NCBI RefSeq assembly: GCF_002105535.1
Contig: NZ_CP015848.1
Span: forward strand, 1,550,907-1,614,906
Reading direction: 5' to 3'
Source: Magnetospirillum sp. ME-1
Lineage (GTDB): Bacteria; Pseudomonadota; Alphaproteobacteria; Rhodospirillales; Magnetospirillaceae
Length of the DNA stretch: 64,000 bases
Shown here: positions 45,787 through 55,212 of the stretch, piece after piece
Numbering within the stretch: the first letter of the stretch is position 1
Layout: the number at the start of each line of letters is the position of its first letter
Made by a program: the position numbers and the translations under genes
Notes under the pieces: model-generated
Database searches by the model: none
What the model was told of the DNA's origin: nothing
Seen by the model: only the letters and a program-made list of their open reading frames with translations

Positions 45787-46775
45787 GCCGTCAGGCCCTG
45801 GCTCTCGGCCTGCTGCTGGCCGCCTTCGCCCTGGCCCCCCTGGTGGCCGGGCCCTACCTGCTGTCGGTCCTGGTGGTGGTGATGTACTTCGCCTATGTGG
45901 GCCAAGCCTGGAACATCATGATGGGCTTCGCCGGCCAGCTGTCGCTGGGCCATACCCTCTATGTCGGCCTGGGGGCCTATACCTCGGCGGCGCTGTTCGT
46001 CCATCTGGGCGTGCCGGCGGTGTTCGGCCTGTTCGCCTCGGTGGCGGTGGCGGCGCTGGCGGGCGGCATCATCGGCTCGCTGGGCTTCCGCTTCGGGGTC
46101 AAGGGCGTCTATTTCGCCCTGCTGACCATCGCGTTCGCCGAGTTCACCCGCATCTCGTTCGAGCATATCCCCGGCCTGGGCGGCCCGGCCGGGCTGTTCC
46201 TGCCGGTGGGCGACCGCAGCGGAATCGACCTGATCCATCTGCGCGGCCATCCGCTGATGTTCTATTACCTGATCCTGGCCATGACCGTGGGCATCTTCCT
46301 GCTGTGCCGCCGGTTGGTGCATTCGCGCCTGGGCTATACCTGGCTGGCGGTGAGGGAGGACCAGGAGGCGGCGGCCGCTCTTGGCATCAACGTCTTCCGC
46401 GCCAAGCTTTACGCGGTGATGCTGTCGGCCGGGCTGACGGCGCTGGGGGGCGTGTTCTTCGCCTTCTACTACAACAACCTGTTCCCCAATCAGGCCTTCG
46501 GCATGAACCGGTCCATCGAGATCATCCTGGCGCCCATCGTCGGCGGGTTGGGAACCCTGTTCGGGCCGATCCTGGGGGCGCTGATCCTGACACCCCTGGG
46601 CGAGCTGATCACCGCCGTGACCGAGGCCATGGGCTTCAAGGCGGCGGGCATCAAGCAGCTGTGCTACGGCCTCGCCCTGCTGGCCATCGTCAAGTTCCTG
46701 CCCGACGGCGTCTGGCCGTGGATCCGCGCCCGCCTGGGCCTGGAGCAGGATCAGGACGGGAAGGAGGGGCAATGA
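45783..46775 (+). CDS. livM: Branched-chain amino acid ABC permease LivM
   Basis: 330 residues, about nine to ten membrane helices. NIMMGFAGQLSLGHTLYVGLGAY is the LivM signature. VREDQEAAAALGINVFRAKLYAVMLSA is the coupling loop, and GGLGTLFGPILGALIL follows. It pairs with LivH to form the transport channel. Overlaps of 4 bp with livH and livG indicate tight translational coupling through the operon. Confidence 0.95.
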   Translation: MSRQALALGLLLAAFALAPLVAGPYLLSVLVVVMYFAYVGQAWNIMMGFAGQLSLGHTLYVGLGAYTSAALFVHLGVPAVFGLFASVAVAALAGGIIGSLGFRFGVKGVYFALLTIAFAEFTRISFEHIPGLGGPAGLFLPVGDRSGIDLIHLRGHPLMFYYLILAMTVGIFLLCRRLVHSRLGYTWLAVREDQEAAAALGINVFRAKLYAVMLSAGLTALGGVFFAFYYNNLFPNQAFGMNRSIEIILAPIVGGLGTLFGPILGALILTPLGELITAVTEAMGFKAAGIKQLCYGLALLAIVKFLPDGVWPWIRARLGLEQDQDGKEGQ

Positions 46776-47502
46776 GCGCCGCGCCGCTGCTCCTGGTCGA
46801 GGGCATCTCCAAGAACTTCCGTGGCCTGCGCGCCGTGGACGGGGTCTCGTTCAGCGTCAATGCCGGCGAGGTGGTGGCGCTGATCGGCCCTAATGGGGCG
46901 GGAAAGACCACTGTTTTCAACATGATCGCCGGCGTCTTTCAACCGGACGGCGGGCGGATCGAGCTGGACGGCGCCTCGCTGGTCGGCCTGCGTCCCGATC
47001 AGGTCTGCCGGGAGGGCGTGGGCCGCACCTTCCAGCTGGTCAAGCCCTTCGGCAACATCTCGGTGGAGGAGAACGTACTGGTCGGCGCCCTGCGCTGGAC
47101 CCACGACATCGCCCAGGCGCGGCGCCGCGCCCGCGAGGTGCTGGAGTTGCTGGGACTGGCCGACAAGCGCCGCCAGATGGCGCGCGGCCTGACGCTGCCC
47201 GACCGCAAATGCCTGGAAGTGGCCCGCGCCCTGGCCACCGGGCCCAAGCTGCTGCTGCTCGACGAGGTGATGGCCGGTCTGCGCCCCGCCGAGACCGACC
47301 GTATGGTGGAGGTCTTCCGCAACCTCAACCGCGATACCGGCCTGACCATCGTGCTGATCGAGCATGTCATGCGCGCCGTGATGGCGCTGTCCCAGCGGGT
47401 GGTGGTGATCAATTCCGGCAAGCCGGTCTGCGAGGGCGCACCGGACGAGGTGGTACGCGACCCCAGGGTTCTCGAATGCTATCTGGGCCAGGAGAAGCTC
47501 TG

Positions 47503-47503
<1 letters not shown>
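46772..47503 (+). CDS. livG: Branched-chain amino acid ABC ATPase LivG
   Basis: 243 residues. Walker A is GPNGAGKTT, the Q-loop region GRTFQLVKPFGNISV is typical of LivG, and the Walker B region is LLLLDEVMAGLRP. The signature LSGGQ is replaced by LTLPDRK, and the residue after the catalytic Glu is Val. Both changes are a known pattern in one LivG subfamily, so they are not a sign of loss of function. It hydrolyses ATP on the cytoplasmic side together with LivF. The stop and the livF ATG share one base (TGATG). Confidence 0.94.
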
Positions 47504-48207
<704 letters not shown>

Positions 48208-48236
48208 TTGAAATTCTCATTGGCGAGCGGCTATTC
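48208..48236 (+). promoter_or_regulatory. Probable promoter giving a leaderless TPR-methyltransferase mRNA
   Basis: TTGAAA (48208-48213), 17 bp, CTATTC (48231-48236). The predicted start point (about 48243) coincides with the ATG at 48244, and no Shine-Dalgarno sequence is present before that ATG. Confidence 0.55.
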
Positions 48237-48243
48237 TCGCCCC

Positions 48244-49734
48244 ATGTCTACGCAGCACTCCCCCCTGTTTCTCGACGCCGTCCGCCATCACCAGTCGGGC
48301 AATCTCGGGACCGCCGAACGTCTTTACCGCAAGCTGGTGGAGAAAGAGCCCCGCAATCCCGACGCCTGGTATCTGGCCGGCTATCTGTTCATACAGCGGC
48401 GCCAGTTGACCAGGGCCCTGGCCCATCTCGACAAAGCGGTGCAACTCCGTCCCCATTACACCGAGGCCCAGCTCAATCGAGCCAACGTCCTGATGGAACT
48501 GGGGCGAGCCGAGGACGCCGTCTTGGGTTATCGCGCCGCGACCCAGTGCACGCAGCCGCATCCCGAAGCCTTTGCCGGGTTGGGCCAAGCTCTGGCACGG
48601 TTGGGACGTCCCGCTGAAGCCGCCGAAGCCTTCGGCGCGGCCCTGCGGCTGGCTCCCGACCATTCCGCCGCCAATGCCGGCCTGGCCAACGCCTTGCGCC
48701 TATTGGGGCGTGACGCCGAGGCGCTGCCCCACGTCCTGGCCTATGCCGTGGGAGCGAAGGATATTCAGGTTTTGCTGGACCTCAGCCGTGAGGCCATGTC
48801 CCGCAACCTGTTGCCAGTCGCCCACGCCGCCCTGCAGGCCGTCACCAGCCTTCGGCCCGCCGATGCGGATTCCCTGGCCTTGCTGGCCAATCTCAGCCAG
48901 ATGGGCAGCCGCTACGCCGAAGCCGAGGCTACGGCCCGCCGCGCGCTGGCCCTGAAGGCCGATCTGGCCTTGGCCCATTCGGTCCTCGGCCGCGCCCTTT
49001 TCCGCCTGGAGCGGACGGAAGAGGCCGCCGCCGCCCTCAAGGAGGCTTGCCGGCTCGATCCCGACGATGCCGAGGCCCGCCATTTCCTGTCACTGCTGAC
49101 CGGCGAGACGGATTCGGAGGCGCAGTTGAGGTACACCCGCGACCTGTTCGACGGGTGCGCCGCCACGTTCGATCAGGTTCTGGTGGATCAACTGGAGTAT
49201 TCCGCCCCCTGGGTCCTGGCCGAGGAACTGAAGGCCGCCGGCGTGCTGGACCGCTCCCAGGCTATCATCGATCTGGGTTGCGGCACCGGTTTGTGCGGTA
49301 CGCTCCTCAAGCCGCACGCCACCCGTCTCGTCGGGGTCGACCTGGCGCCGGGCATGGTCGAGGCCACCCGCCGGCGCGGTCTCTACGATGAGGTTATCGA
49401 GGGAGAGATCGCCGAGGTTCTGAGCGGGCGAAACGCCGAGTACGACCTGGCCATCGCTGCCGATGTCTTGATCTACATCGGAGAATCGTCGCAGGTGTTT
49501 GCCGCGACCCGCCAGGCACTGCGCGAGGGCGGCTGTTTCGCCTTCTCTGTGGAAATTGAAGACCGTCCGGGTGTCACGGGTCGCAGCAGCGGCCGGTTTG
49601 CCCATTCCTCGGCCTATATCCAGGACCTTGCCGGCCGTTTTGGCTTCGCGGTGATCGCCGAGCGGGCCTTTCCCCTGAGAAAGGAGCTTGGCCACCACAT
49701 CGAGGGCCGCGCCTACGTGCTGCGCGCCATCTAG
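48244..49734 (+). CDS. TPR-repeat SAM-dependent methyltransferase
   Basis: 496 residues. Residues about 5-290 are TPR-like repeats (AEALGLGQALARLGRPAEAAEAFGAALR-type units with Ala/Gly/Pro signatures). The C-terminal part (about 300-490) is a class I methyltransferase. It has YTRDLFDGCAATFDQVLVDQL, SAM motif I IIDLGCGTGLCGTLL near residue 342, and DLAIAADVLIYIG. The TPR part probably selects a protein substrate. It is cytoplasmic, with no signal. It resembles the TPR-GT41 protein at 17.4 kb only in the repeat architecture. The target is unknown. Confidence 0.88.
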   Translation: MSTQHSPLFLDAVRHHQSGNLGTAERLYRKLVEKEPRNPDAWYLAGYLFIQRRQLTRALAHLDKAVQLRPHYTEAQLNRANVLMELGRAEDAVLGYRAATQCTQPHPEAFAGLGQALARLGRPAEAAEAFGAALRLAPDHSAANAGLANALRLLGRDAEALPHVLAYAVGAKDIQVLLDLSREAMSRNLLPVAHAALQAVTSLRPADADSLALLANLSQMGSRYAEAEATARRALALKADLALAHSVLGRALFRLERTEEAAAALKEACRLDPDDAEARHFLSLLTGETDSEAQLRYTRDLFDGCAATFDQVLVDQLEYSAPWVLAEELKAAGVLDRSQAIIDLGCGTGLCGTLLKPHATRLVGVDLAPGMVEATRRRGLYDEVIEGEIAEVLSGRNAEYDLAIAADVLIYIGESSQVFAATRQALREGGCFAFSVEIEDRPGVTGRSSGRFAHSSAYIQDLAGRFGFAVIAERAFPLRKELGHHIEGRAYVLRAI

Positions 49735-49754
49735 CGTGGGATAGGAGACGTGCT

Positions 49755-50597
49755 ATGAAGTGGGCCGTAACGTCTCTGCAAGGCGTTGAAATGCCGCCAA
49801 TCCTCTACGGCACCGCCTGGAAGAAGGAACGGACCGCCGGCTTGGTGGAATTGGCCCTGGCCCAGGGATTTCGCGGTATCGACACCGCCTGCCAGCCCAA
49901 GCACTACCACGAGTCGGGGGTGGGCGAGGGCTTGGCCGCCGCTTGGGCCAAGGGTTTGCGCCGCGACGAAATCTACCTGCAGACCAAGTTCACCCCCCTG
50001 GCGGGGCAGGATCCCCAGCGCATTCCCTACGATCCCTCCGCCAGCCTTGCCCGGCAGGTGGCGCAATCCTTCGAACGCTCGCGGGCCAACCTGGGAACGG
50101 ACGTCCTGGACGGCCTCGTGCTCCACTCGCCCCTGGCCGGTCCCGCCGATTTCCGCGAGGTCTGGACCGCCATGGAGGCCCTGTTCGATGACGGCGGGGT
50201 TCGCCAACTGGGGATCAGCAATTGCTATGATCCCGAGGTGCTGCGCCATCTCTGCGAGACGGCGCGCGTCAGGCCGGCCATCGTGCAGAACCGCTTCTAT
50301 GCCGCCACCGGCTACGACCGGGCCCTGCGGGAGTATTGCCGCCGGAACGGCATCCTCTACCAGAGCTTCTGGACGCTGACCGCCAACCCGGACATCCTGG
50401 CCCACGATACGGTCAAGGCATTGATGTCAAAGCACCGCCGCACCGCCGCCCAGGTCTTCTTCCGCTATCTCAGCCAGACGGGAATCATCCCGCTGACCGG
50501 GACAAGCTCGGCCGAACACATGCGGGAAGATCTAGAGATCACCGATTTCGCGCTGGCGGACGAGGAGTGCGAGGCGGTGGGGGCGTTGCTGAGGTAA
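49755..50597 (+). CDS. Aldo/keto reductase
   Basis: 280 residues, TIM barrel. The catalytic tetrad is recognisable: Asp in RGIDTAC, Tyr in KHYHESGVGEGL, Lys in YLQTKF and His in LVLHSP. The NADPH-binding end is GTSSAEHMREDL. The C-terminal half contains VRQLGISNCY and VQNRFYAATGYD. It should reduce aldehydes or ketones with NADPH; the substrate is open. The spacing between Asp and Tyr is wider than in E. coli DkgA, as in eukaryote-like AKR members. SD GGAGA precedes the ATG. It ends next to a duplicated tRNA-Ser fragment. Confidence 0.9.
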   Translation: MKWAVTSLQGVEMPPILYGTAWKKERTAGLVELALAQGFRGIDTACQPKHYHESGVGEGLAAAWAKGLRRDEIYLQTKFTPLAGQDPQRIPYDPSASLARQVAQSFERSRANLGTDVLDGLVLHSPLAGPADFREVWTAMEALFDDGGVRQLGISNCYDPEVLRHLCETARVRPAIVQNRFYAATGYDRALREYCRRNGILYQSFWTLTANPDILAHDTVKALMSKHRRTAAQVFFRYLSQTGIIPLTGTSSAEHMREDLEITDFALADEECEAVGALLR

Positions 50598-50598
50598 G

Positions 50599-50617
50599 TG
50601 GCGGAAGGGGAGGGATT
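50599..50617. repeat. 19-bp duplicate of the tRNA-Ser 3' end (possible att scar)
   Basis: Identical to 50744-50762, the last 19 nt of the tRNA-Ser gene including CCA and most of the acceptor and T stem. The copies are direct repeats 145 bp apart. Duplications of a tRNA 3' end are the typical footprint of an integrative element, here with no integrase between them. Confidence 0.6.
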
Positions 50618-50707
50618 GCCGCCTTCGGCGTCGTTCGGGCGCGCGCTTCGTATGAGCGCGCCCTCACCGAACCCTGGGGGGCGTCCACCGCTCGCCATTC
50701 CCCTATG

Positions 50708-50741
50708 AACGCCGAAGGCCCCGGGCGGGGCCTTTGGCGTT
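50708..50741 (-). terminator. Hairpin 3' of tRNA-Ser, probable terminator without T run
   Basis: A 15-pair stem (50708-50722/50727-50741, one G.T pair) with a 4-nt loop, directly downstream of the tRNA 3' end on the minus strand. No T tract follows, so termination or 3' processing is inferred from position. Confidence 0.5.
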
Positions 50742-50743
50742 CC

Positions 50744-50833
50744 TGGCGGAAGGGGAGGGATTCGAACCCCCGGACCCCTTGCGAGGCCTGCGGTTTTCAA
50801 GACCGCTGCAATAGACCACTCTGCCACCCTTCC
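50744..50833 (-). tRNA. tRNA-Ser (anticodon UGA)
   Basis: A 90-nt class II tRNA. Acceptor GGAAGGG pairs with CCCTTCC, the anticodon stem GCGGT/ACCGC closes the loop CTTGAAA (anticodon TGA), and there is a long variable arm and a T loop TTCGAAT. CCA is encoded. Its 3' 19 nt recur at 50599-50617. Confidence 0.96.
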
Positions 50834-50844
50834 GCAGCCCGGCA

Positions 50845-50873
50845 GATTTAGCGCACCGGAGGCGGCGGCGCAA
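50845..50873 (-). promoter_or_regulatory. Promoter of tRNA-Ser
   Basis: On the minus strand, TTGCGC (50873-50868), 17 bp, TAAATC (50850-50845). Transcription would start near 50838, about 5 nt before the mature 5' end. Confidence 0.65.
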
Positions 50874-50884
50874 TGGGGTGACAT

Positions 50885-50904
50885 AAACGAACAGATATTC
50901 GTTT
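50885..50904. promoter_or_regulatory. Inverted repeat AAACGAA-N6-TTCGTTT, operator candidate
   Basis: Perfect 7-bp arms in the divergent region between tRNA-Ser and the orphan binding-protein gene, about 83 bp before the latter's ATG. It is AT-rich against a GC-rich background. It is a likely repressor or activator site for the binding protein. Confidence 0.5.
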
Positions 50905-50986
50905 CTTTGCCGGCCCCGGCTGTGTTTTCATGAAAGGCAACGAGGGGCGAAGCCCCCGCCGGACTTCACTAACGGGGAACGCACTC

Positions 50987-52201
50987 ATGATCAGGAACGC
51001 AAGGATTCCGGCCCTGGCCGGCGCCGTGGCCCTTTCGCTGGCCGCCCTGCCGGCACTGGCGGAGCAGACGGTCAAGGTCGGCATTCTGTCGGACATGTCG
51101 GGGCCCTATTCGGACATGGGCGGGCCCGGTTCGGTGGCGGCGGCGCAATTGGCCATCGACGATTGCCTGGCCAAGGAATGCAAGGGCATGAAGATCGAGC
51201 TTCTGTCCATCGACCACCAGAACAAGGCCGATATCGGCGTGCAGAAGGCCCGCGAATGGGCCGAGGTCAACAAGGTCAACGCCATCGCCGACCTGACCAA
51301 TTCGGCGGTGGCGCTGGGGGTGCAGAAGCTGACGGTGGAGCACAACTTCGTCGCCATGTATTCCGGCCCGGCCACCACCAAGCTGACCAACGAGGATTGC
51401 TCGCCCAACGGCTTCCACTGGATGTTCGATACCTACGCCCTGGCGGCGGGCTCGGCCCAGGCCATCACCAAGATGGGCGGCAAGAGCTGGTATTTCCTCA
51501 CCGTCGACTATGCCTTCGGCCATTCGCTCGAGGCCGATTCCATGGCCATGGTCAAGCAACTGGGCGGCACGGTGGCGGGGGCGGTCCGTCATCCGCTCAA
51601 TACCGCCGACATGTCGTCCTTCCTCTTGTCGGCGCAAAGCTCCAAGGCCCAGGTGATCGCCCTGGCCAACGGCGCCGCCGACACCATCAACGCCATCAAG
51701 ACGGCGCGCGAGTTCGGCATCGTCCAGGGCGGACAGCAGGTGGTGCCGCTGCTGATCTTCCTGACCGACATCCGCAGCCTGGGCCTGGAGATCGCCCAGG
51801 GGCTGACCTTCACCGAGGGGTTCTACTGGGACCAGGACGACCAGGCCCGCGCCTTCGCCGCCCGCTTCCAGAAGGCCTTCAAGGACCGCAAGCCGACCAT
51901 GGTCCAGGCCGGCACCTATTCCAGCGTGCTGCACTACCTGCGCGCCGTGGCGGCGGCCAAGACCACCGAGGCCAAGGTGGTGGCGGCCAAGATGCGTGAC
52001 ATGCCCATCTCGGACGCGGTGATGCGCAACGCCGCCATCCGTCCCGATGGCCGGGTGATTCACGACATGCTGCTGGTCAAGGTCAAGACCCCGGCCCAAT
52101 CCAAGGGAGATTGGGATTTCTATGATATCCAGGCCACCATTCCGGCGGCCGAGGCCTTCAAGCCCCTGGCCGCTTCGGCCTGTCCGGCAGTGAAGAAATA
52201 G
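50987..52201 (+). CDS. Orphan ABC transporter substrate-binding protein (branched-chain amino acid type)
   Basis: 404 residues. Sec signal peptide at about 1-25 (ALAGAVALSLAALPALA-EQ), then a type I periplasmic binding fold (VKVGILSDMSGPYSDMGGPG, YFLTVDYAFGHSLEADSM, KDRKPTMVQAGTYSSVLHYL). No permease or ATPase genes adjoin it, so it either uses a transporter encoded elsewhere or works as a sensor-type binding protein. The ligand is unknown. The ATG at 50987 follows CGGGGAACG. It has its own leader with a perfect inverted repeat (50885-50904). Confidence 0.92.
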   Translation: MIRNARIPALAGAVALSLAALPALAEQTVKVGILSDMSGPYSDMGGPGSVAAAQLAIDDCLAKECKGMKIELLSIDHQNKADIGVQKAREWAEVNKVNAIADLTNSAVALGVQKLTVEHNFVAMYSGPATTKLTNEDCSPNGFHWMFDTYALAAGSAQAITKMGGKSWYFLTVDYAFGHSLEADSMAMVKQLGGTVAGAVRHPLNTADMSSFLLSAQSSKAQVIALANGAADTINAIKTAREFGIVQGGQQVVPLLIFLTDIRSLGLEIAQGLTFTEGFYWDQDDQARAFAARFQKAFKDRKPTMVQAGTYSSVLHYLRAVAAAKTTEAKVVAAKMRDMPISDAVMRNAAIRPDGRVIHDMLLVKVKTPAQSKGDWDFYDIQATIPAAEAFKPLAASACPAVKK

Positions 52202-52289
52202 ACGGCTGGAGGGGGGGAGCGGCCGATGGCCGCCTTCCTCCCGCCAGATGGGTCGTGACAGCCCTGGCGCTGCGTGGCATCAAGGTCCC

Positions 52290-53090
52290 ATGTTCCTGCT
52301 GTCCAAGCTCCTCGGTTTCGTCACCGACCCCGCCACCATCTTCCTGCTGCTGTTGCTGGGCGGCTGGCTGCTGACCCTGTCGCGGCGCTGGCTGCGTTTG
52401 GGGCGGGTGGTTCTTGGCGTGACGTTGCTGACCGTGACTTTTCTCTCGGTCGTGCCGGTCGAGCAGTGGATCATGACCCGGATTGAGGACAGGTTCAAAG
52501 CGCCCGACCCTCTGCCGGAAAAGGTGGACGGCATCATCGTGCTGGGCGGGTCGATTTCGCCGGACCTGAGTGCCGCGCGGGGGCAGGTGTCCATAGGCAG
52601 CGCAGCCACCCGCCTGACTGCGATGGTTCCCCTGGCGCAACGCTATCCCGAGGCCCGGCTGGTGTTCAGCGGCGGATCGGGCAGCCCCTTCAGCCAGGAG
52701 CATCGGGAAGCCGATTACGCCCGACTTTTCTATCGCGACATGGGATTCGACGCTGACCGCATCACCTTCGAGCGCGACTCCCGCAATACCCGCGAGAACG
52801 CCATCCTGTCCAAGGAACTGATGCGGCCCAGGCCGGGCGAGACATGGCTGCTGATCACCTCCGCAGGGCACATGCCGCGTGCCGTGGGCTGTTTCCGCGC
52901 CGTGGGCTGGCCGGTGATCCCCATTCCCGTCGATTATTATACATCTGGGCGATCCCGGCCCTGGTGGACGGAACTGCGCTTCAGCCCCGGCAAGGGCATT
53001 GGCGGCATGGGGCCGCTGATCCACGAGGGGCTGGGGTTGGCCATGTACCGCCTGATGGGCTGGACCGACGCGCTGCTGCCCAAGCCTTGA
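52290..53090 (+). CDS. YdcF-like DUF218 membrane protein
   Basis: 266 residues from the ATG at 52290. Two membrane helices (about 15-35 and 40-62) precede a periplasmic or cytoplasmic DUF218 domain. Its blocks are VDGIIVLGGSI, RYPEARLVFSGGSG, RDSRNTRENAILSKEL and WLLITSAGHMPRAVGCF. The family includes E. coli ElyC/YdcF and SanA, connected with envelope polysaccharide carrier metabolism and vancomycin resistance; the enzyme activity is not settled. It is the first of four envelope genes (with MltB-like, RlpA and DacA). A start at 52248 is possible but adds a non-hydrophobic extension. Confidence 0.88.
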   Translation: MFLLSKLLGFVTDPATIFLLLLLGGWLLTLSRRWLRLGRVVLGVTLLTVTFLSVVPVEQWIMTRIEDRFKAPDPLPEKVDGIIVLGGSISPDLSAARGQVSIGSAATRLTAMVPLAQRYPEARLVFSGGSGSPFSQEHREADYARLFYRDMGFDADRITFERDSRNTRENAILSKELMRPRPGETWLLITSAGHMPRAVGCFRAVGWPVIPIPVDYYTSGRSRPWWTELRFSPGKGIGGMGPLIHEGLGLAMYRLMGWTDALLPKP

Positions 53091-53155
53091 GATTGCAGTC
53101 TGCGGTCAAAGTGTGGCACAACACCCGGATGCTTACCAGATTTGGGGTTGGGCGC

Positions 53156-54181
53156 ATGGCTTGGGCGACGAAATCTTGGATGATGGCCGGATTGGCCGTG
53201 GCGTCCCTGGCGCTGGGCGGCTGCGCCGCCTCGGCCGAGGAACCGGCCGCCCCGAGCGAGACCCAGGTGGCGGTGGCCGATGCCGGCTTCACCGGCTTCC
53301 TGGCCGGCGTGCGGGCCGAGGCCCTGGAAAAGGGCATCAAGCCCCAGACCCTGGACCTGGCGCTCGCCAACGTCACCCACATCGACCGGGTGATCGAACT
53401 GGACCGCAAGCAGCCGGAATTCACCCTGTCCTTCAACGACTATCTGGGCCGCATCGTCACCCCGGCCCGGGTGGAGGAGGGGCGCAGGAAGTTGGCCGAG
53501 AACATGGCGCTGCTCACCGAGATCGAACGCCGGTACGGTGTGCAACCGCGCTTCGTGGTGGCGCTGTGGGGCATCGAGACCAATTTCGGCAAGAACACCG
53601 GCGGCATGTCGGTGGTCTCGTCGCTGGCGACCCTGGCCTATGACGGGCGGCGGTCCAAGTATTTCCGTACCGAGCTGATGAACGCGCTCACCATCCTCGA
53701 CCAGGGCCATATCGCGCCCGCCAGCATGATCGGATCGTGGGCCGGGGCCATGGGGCAATGCCAGTTCATGCCGTCCACCTTCCTGAAATTCGCCGTGGAC
53801 TGGGATGGCGACGGCAAGCGCAACATCTGGACCAACCGCTCCGACGCCCTGGCCTCGGCCGCCAATTACCTGTCGTCGGAAGGCTGGAAGGGTGACCAGA
53901 CCTGGGGCCGGGCGGTGAAGCTGCCCGCCGACTTCCCCCGCAACCTGCTGGGGGCCGACACCCGCAAGAGCGTCAAGGAATGGTCGGCGCTGGGCGTCAA
54001 GGGCAGCGACGGCAAGGCGCTGCCCGCCCGCGACATCACCGCCTCCATCGTGCTGGCCGAAGGAAGCAAGGGACCGGCCTTCCTGGTCTACGACAATTTC
54101 CGCACCATCATGAAGTGGAACCGCTCCACCTTCTTCGCCCTGGCGGCGGGGCATCTTGCGGACCGCATCGGCGGCAAGTAG
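53156..54181 (+). CDS. Lytic murein transglycosylase, MltB family (lipoprotein)
   Basis: 341 residues from the ATG at 53156, or 350 if the ATG at 53129 is used. A lipobox LALGGC places the lipidated Cys at residue 23. The SLT_2 domain has ALWGIETNFGKNTGG with the catalytic Glu, followed by LATLAYDGRRSKYFR, GSWAGAMGQCQFMPSTF and VDWDGDGKRNIW. It cleaves glycan strands to 1,6-anhydromuropeptides at the inner face of the outer membrane. It is followed by rlpA and dacA, which also act on septal or mature murein. Confidence 0.92.
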   Translation: MAWATKSWMMAGLAVASLALGGCAASAEEPAAPSETQVAVADAGFTGFLAGVRAEALEKGIKPQTLDLALANVTHIDRVIELDRKQPEFTLSFNDYLGRIVTPARVEEGRRKLAENMALLTEIERRYGVQPRFVVALWGIETNFGKNTGGMSVVSSLATLAYDGRRSKYFRTELMNALTILDQGHIAPASMIGSWAGAMGQCQFMPSTFLKFAVDWDGDGKRNIWTNRSDALASAANYLSSEGWKGDQTWGRAVKLPADFPRNLLGADTRKSVKEWSALGVKGSDGKALPARDITASIVLAEGSKGPAFLVYDNFRTIMKWNRSTFFALAAGHLADRIGGK

Positions 54182-54221
54182 ACTACCACATCTTTGGTCG
54201 AGGCAGCGGGGAGGGGACTAG

Positions 54222-55193
54222 ATGTCGCGGAGGACGCGCTTGGCGGCTTTGCTGCTGTCCGGAACCGTGCTCTCGGGCTGCGCCGAGATGAACCTGTTCG
54301 GCCACATGGCCAAGTCGGTGGGCGGCGAGACCCCGCCGCCGCCCTCGGCCTCGGCCGCCACCAACTACAAGGTGGGCAAGCCCTATCAGGTGGCTGGAGT
54401 CTGGTACTATCCCCAGGAAGACTTCGCCTATGACGAGACCGGCATCGCGTCGTGGTACGGCCCCAACTTCCACGCCAAGCTGACCGCCAACGGCGAGACC
54501 TTCGACCAGAACGCCGTCACCGCCGCCCACAAGACCCTGCAGATGCCGTCCATCGCCCGGGTGACAAACCTGGAAAACGGCCGCTCCATCATCGTGCGCA
54601 TCAATGACCGCGGCCCCTTCGTCAACGGCCGCATCCTGGATCTGTCGCGCAGATCGGCGCAATTGCTGGGAATGGAAGGGCAGGGCACCGCCAAGGTGCG
54701 TGTCCAGGTCCTGGCCGAGGAAAGCCGGGTGCTGGCCGGCAAGCTGAAGTCGGATTCCACCGGCAACGAACCCAAGGTGGCCAGCGCCGCGCCGCGCGGC
54801 TCGGTCCAGGCGGAATCCTTGGCCCCGCCCCCCGGCGTCAAGAACGGCGACAACGGTCAGGTGGTGATCGCCTCGTCGAACCAGCCCAAGCAGCGCGGCA
54901 TGACCGTCGAGGCGGTCGAGCGCGAGATCGCGGCCCAGGAGGTGAAATCGGTGCCGGTGCGCCCCACCTCCATCTATGTCCAGGCCGGCTCCTATGGCCG
55001 CCACGACAACGCCAACCGCATGGTGGCGCGCCTGTCAAAGGTGGGCAAGGCCCAGTTGCAGCAGGTCCATCTCCAGGGCAAGACCCTGTTCCGGGTCCGG
55101 CTGGGACCCGTGGCCAGCGTCGAGGAGGCCGACCGCATCCTCGATTCCGTGGTCGCCGCGGGGGCGCAGGACGCCCGCGTGGTCGTCGATTAA
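54222..55193 (+). CDS. rlpA: RlpA family septal lytic transglycosylase (lipoprotein with SPOR domain)
   Basis: 323 residues. Lipobox LSGC with Cys20. The double-psi beta-barrel domain (about 72-165) reads ASWYGPNFHAKLTANGETFD, ARVTNLENGRSIIVRINDRGPF and ILDLSRRSAQLLGM, with the conserved Asp residues. The C-terminal SPOR domain (about 248-323, IYVQAGSYGRHDNANRMV) binds denuded glycan at the division septum. It helps separate daughter cells. SD GGGAGGGG lies 10 nt before the ATG. dacA starts 19 bp downstream. Confidence 0.94.
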   Translation: MSRRTRLAALLLSGTVLSGCAEMNLFGHMAKSVGGETPPPPSASAATNYKVGKPYQVAGVWYYPQEDFAYDETGIASWYGPNFHAKLTANGETFDQNAVTAAHKTLQMPSIARVTNLENGRSIIVRINDRGPFVNGRILDLSRRSAQLLGMEGQGTAKVRVQVLAEESRVLAGKLKSDSTGNEPKVASAAPRGSVQAESLAPPPGVKNGDNGQVVIASSNQPKQRGMTVEAVEREIAAQEVKSVPVRPTSIYVQAGSYGRHDNANRMVARLSKVGKAQLQQVHLQGKTLFRVRLGPVASVEEADRILDSVVAAGAQDARVVVD

Positions 55194-55212
55194 CATTGAA
55201 AAGGCCGATGTA

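Larger units (their letters stand above)
50598..50743. other. Non-coding stretch between the aldo/keto reductase and tRNA-Ser, bounded by a repeat
   Basis: No convincing gene. It holds a copy of the tRNA-Ser 3' end (50599-50617), small GC hairpins, and a strong terminator-like hairpin (50708-50741) just past the tRNA 3' end. Confidence 0.6.
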
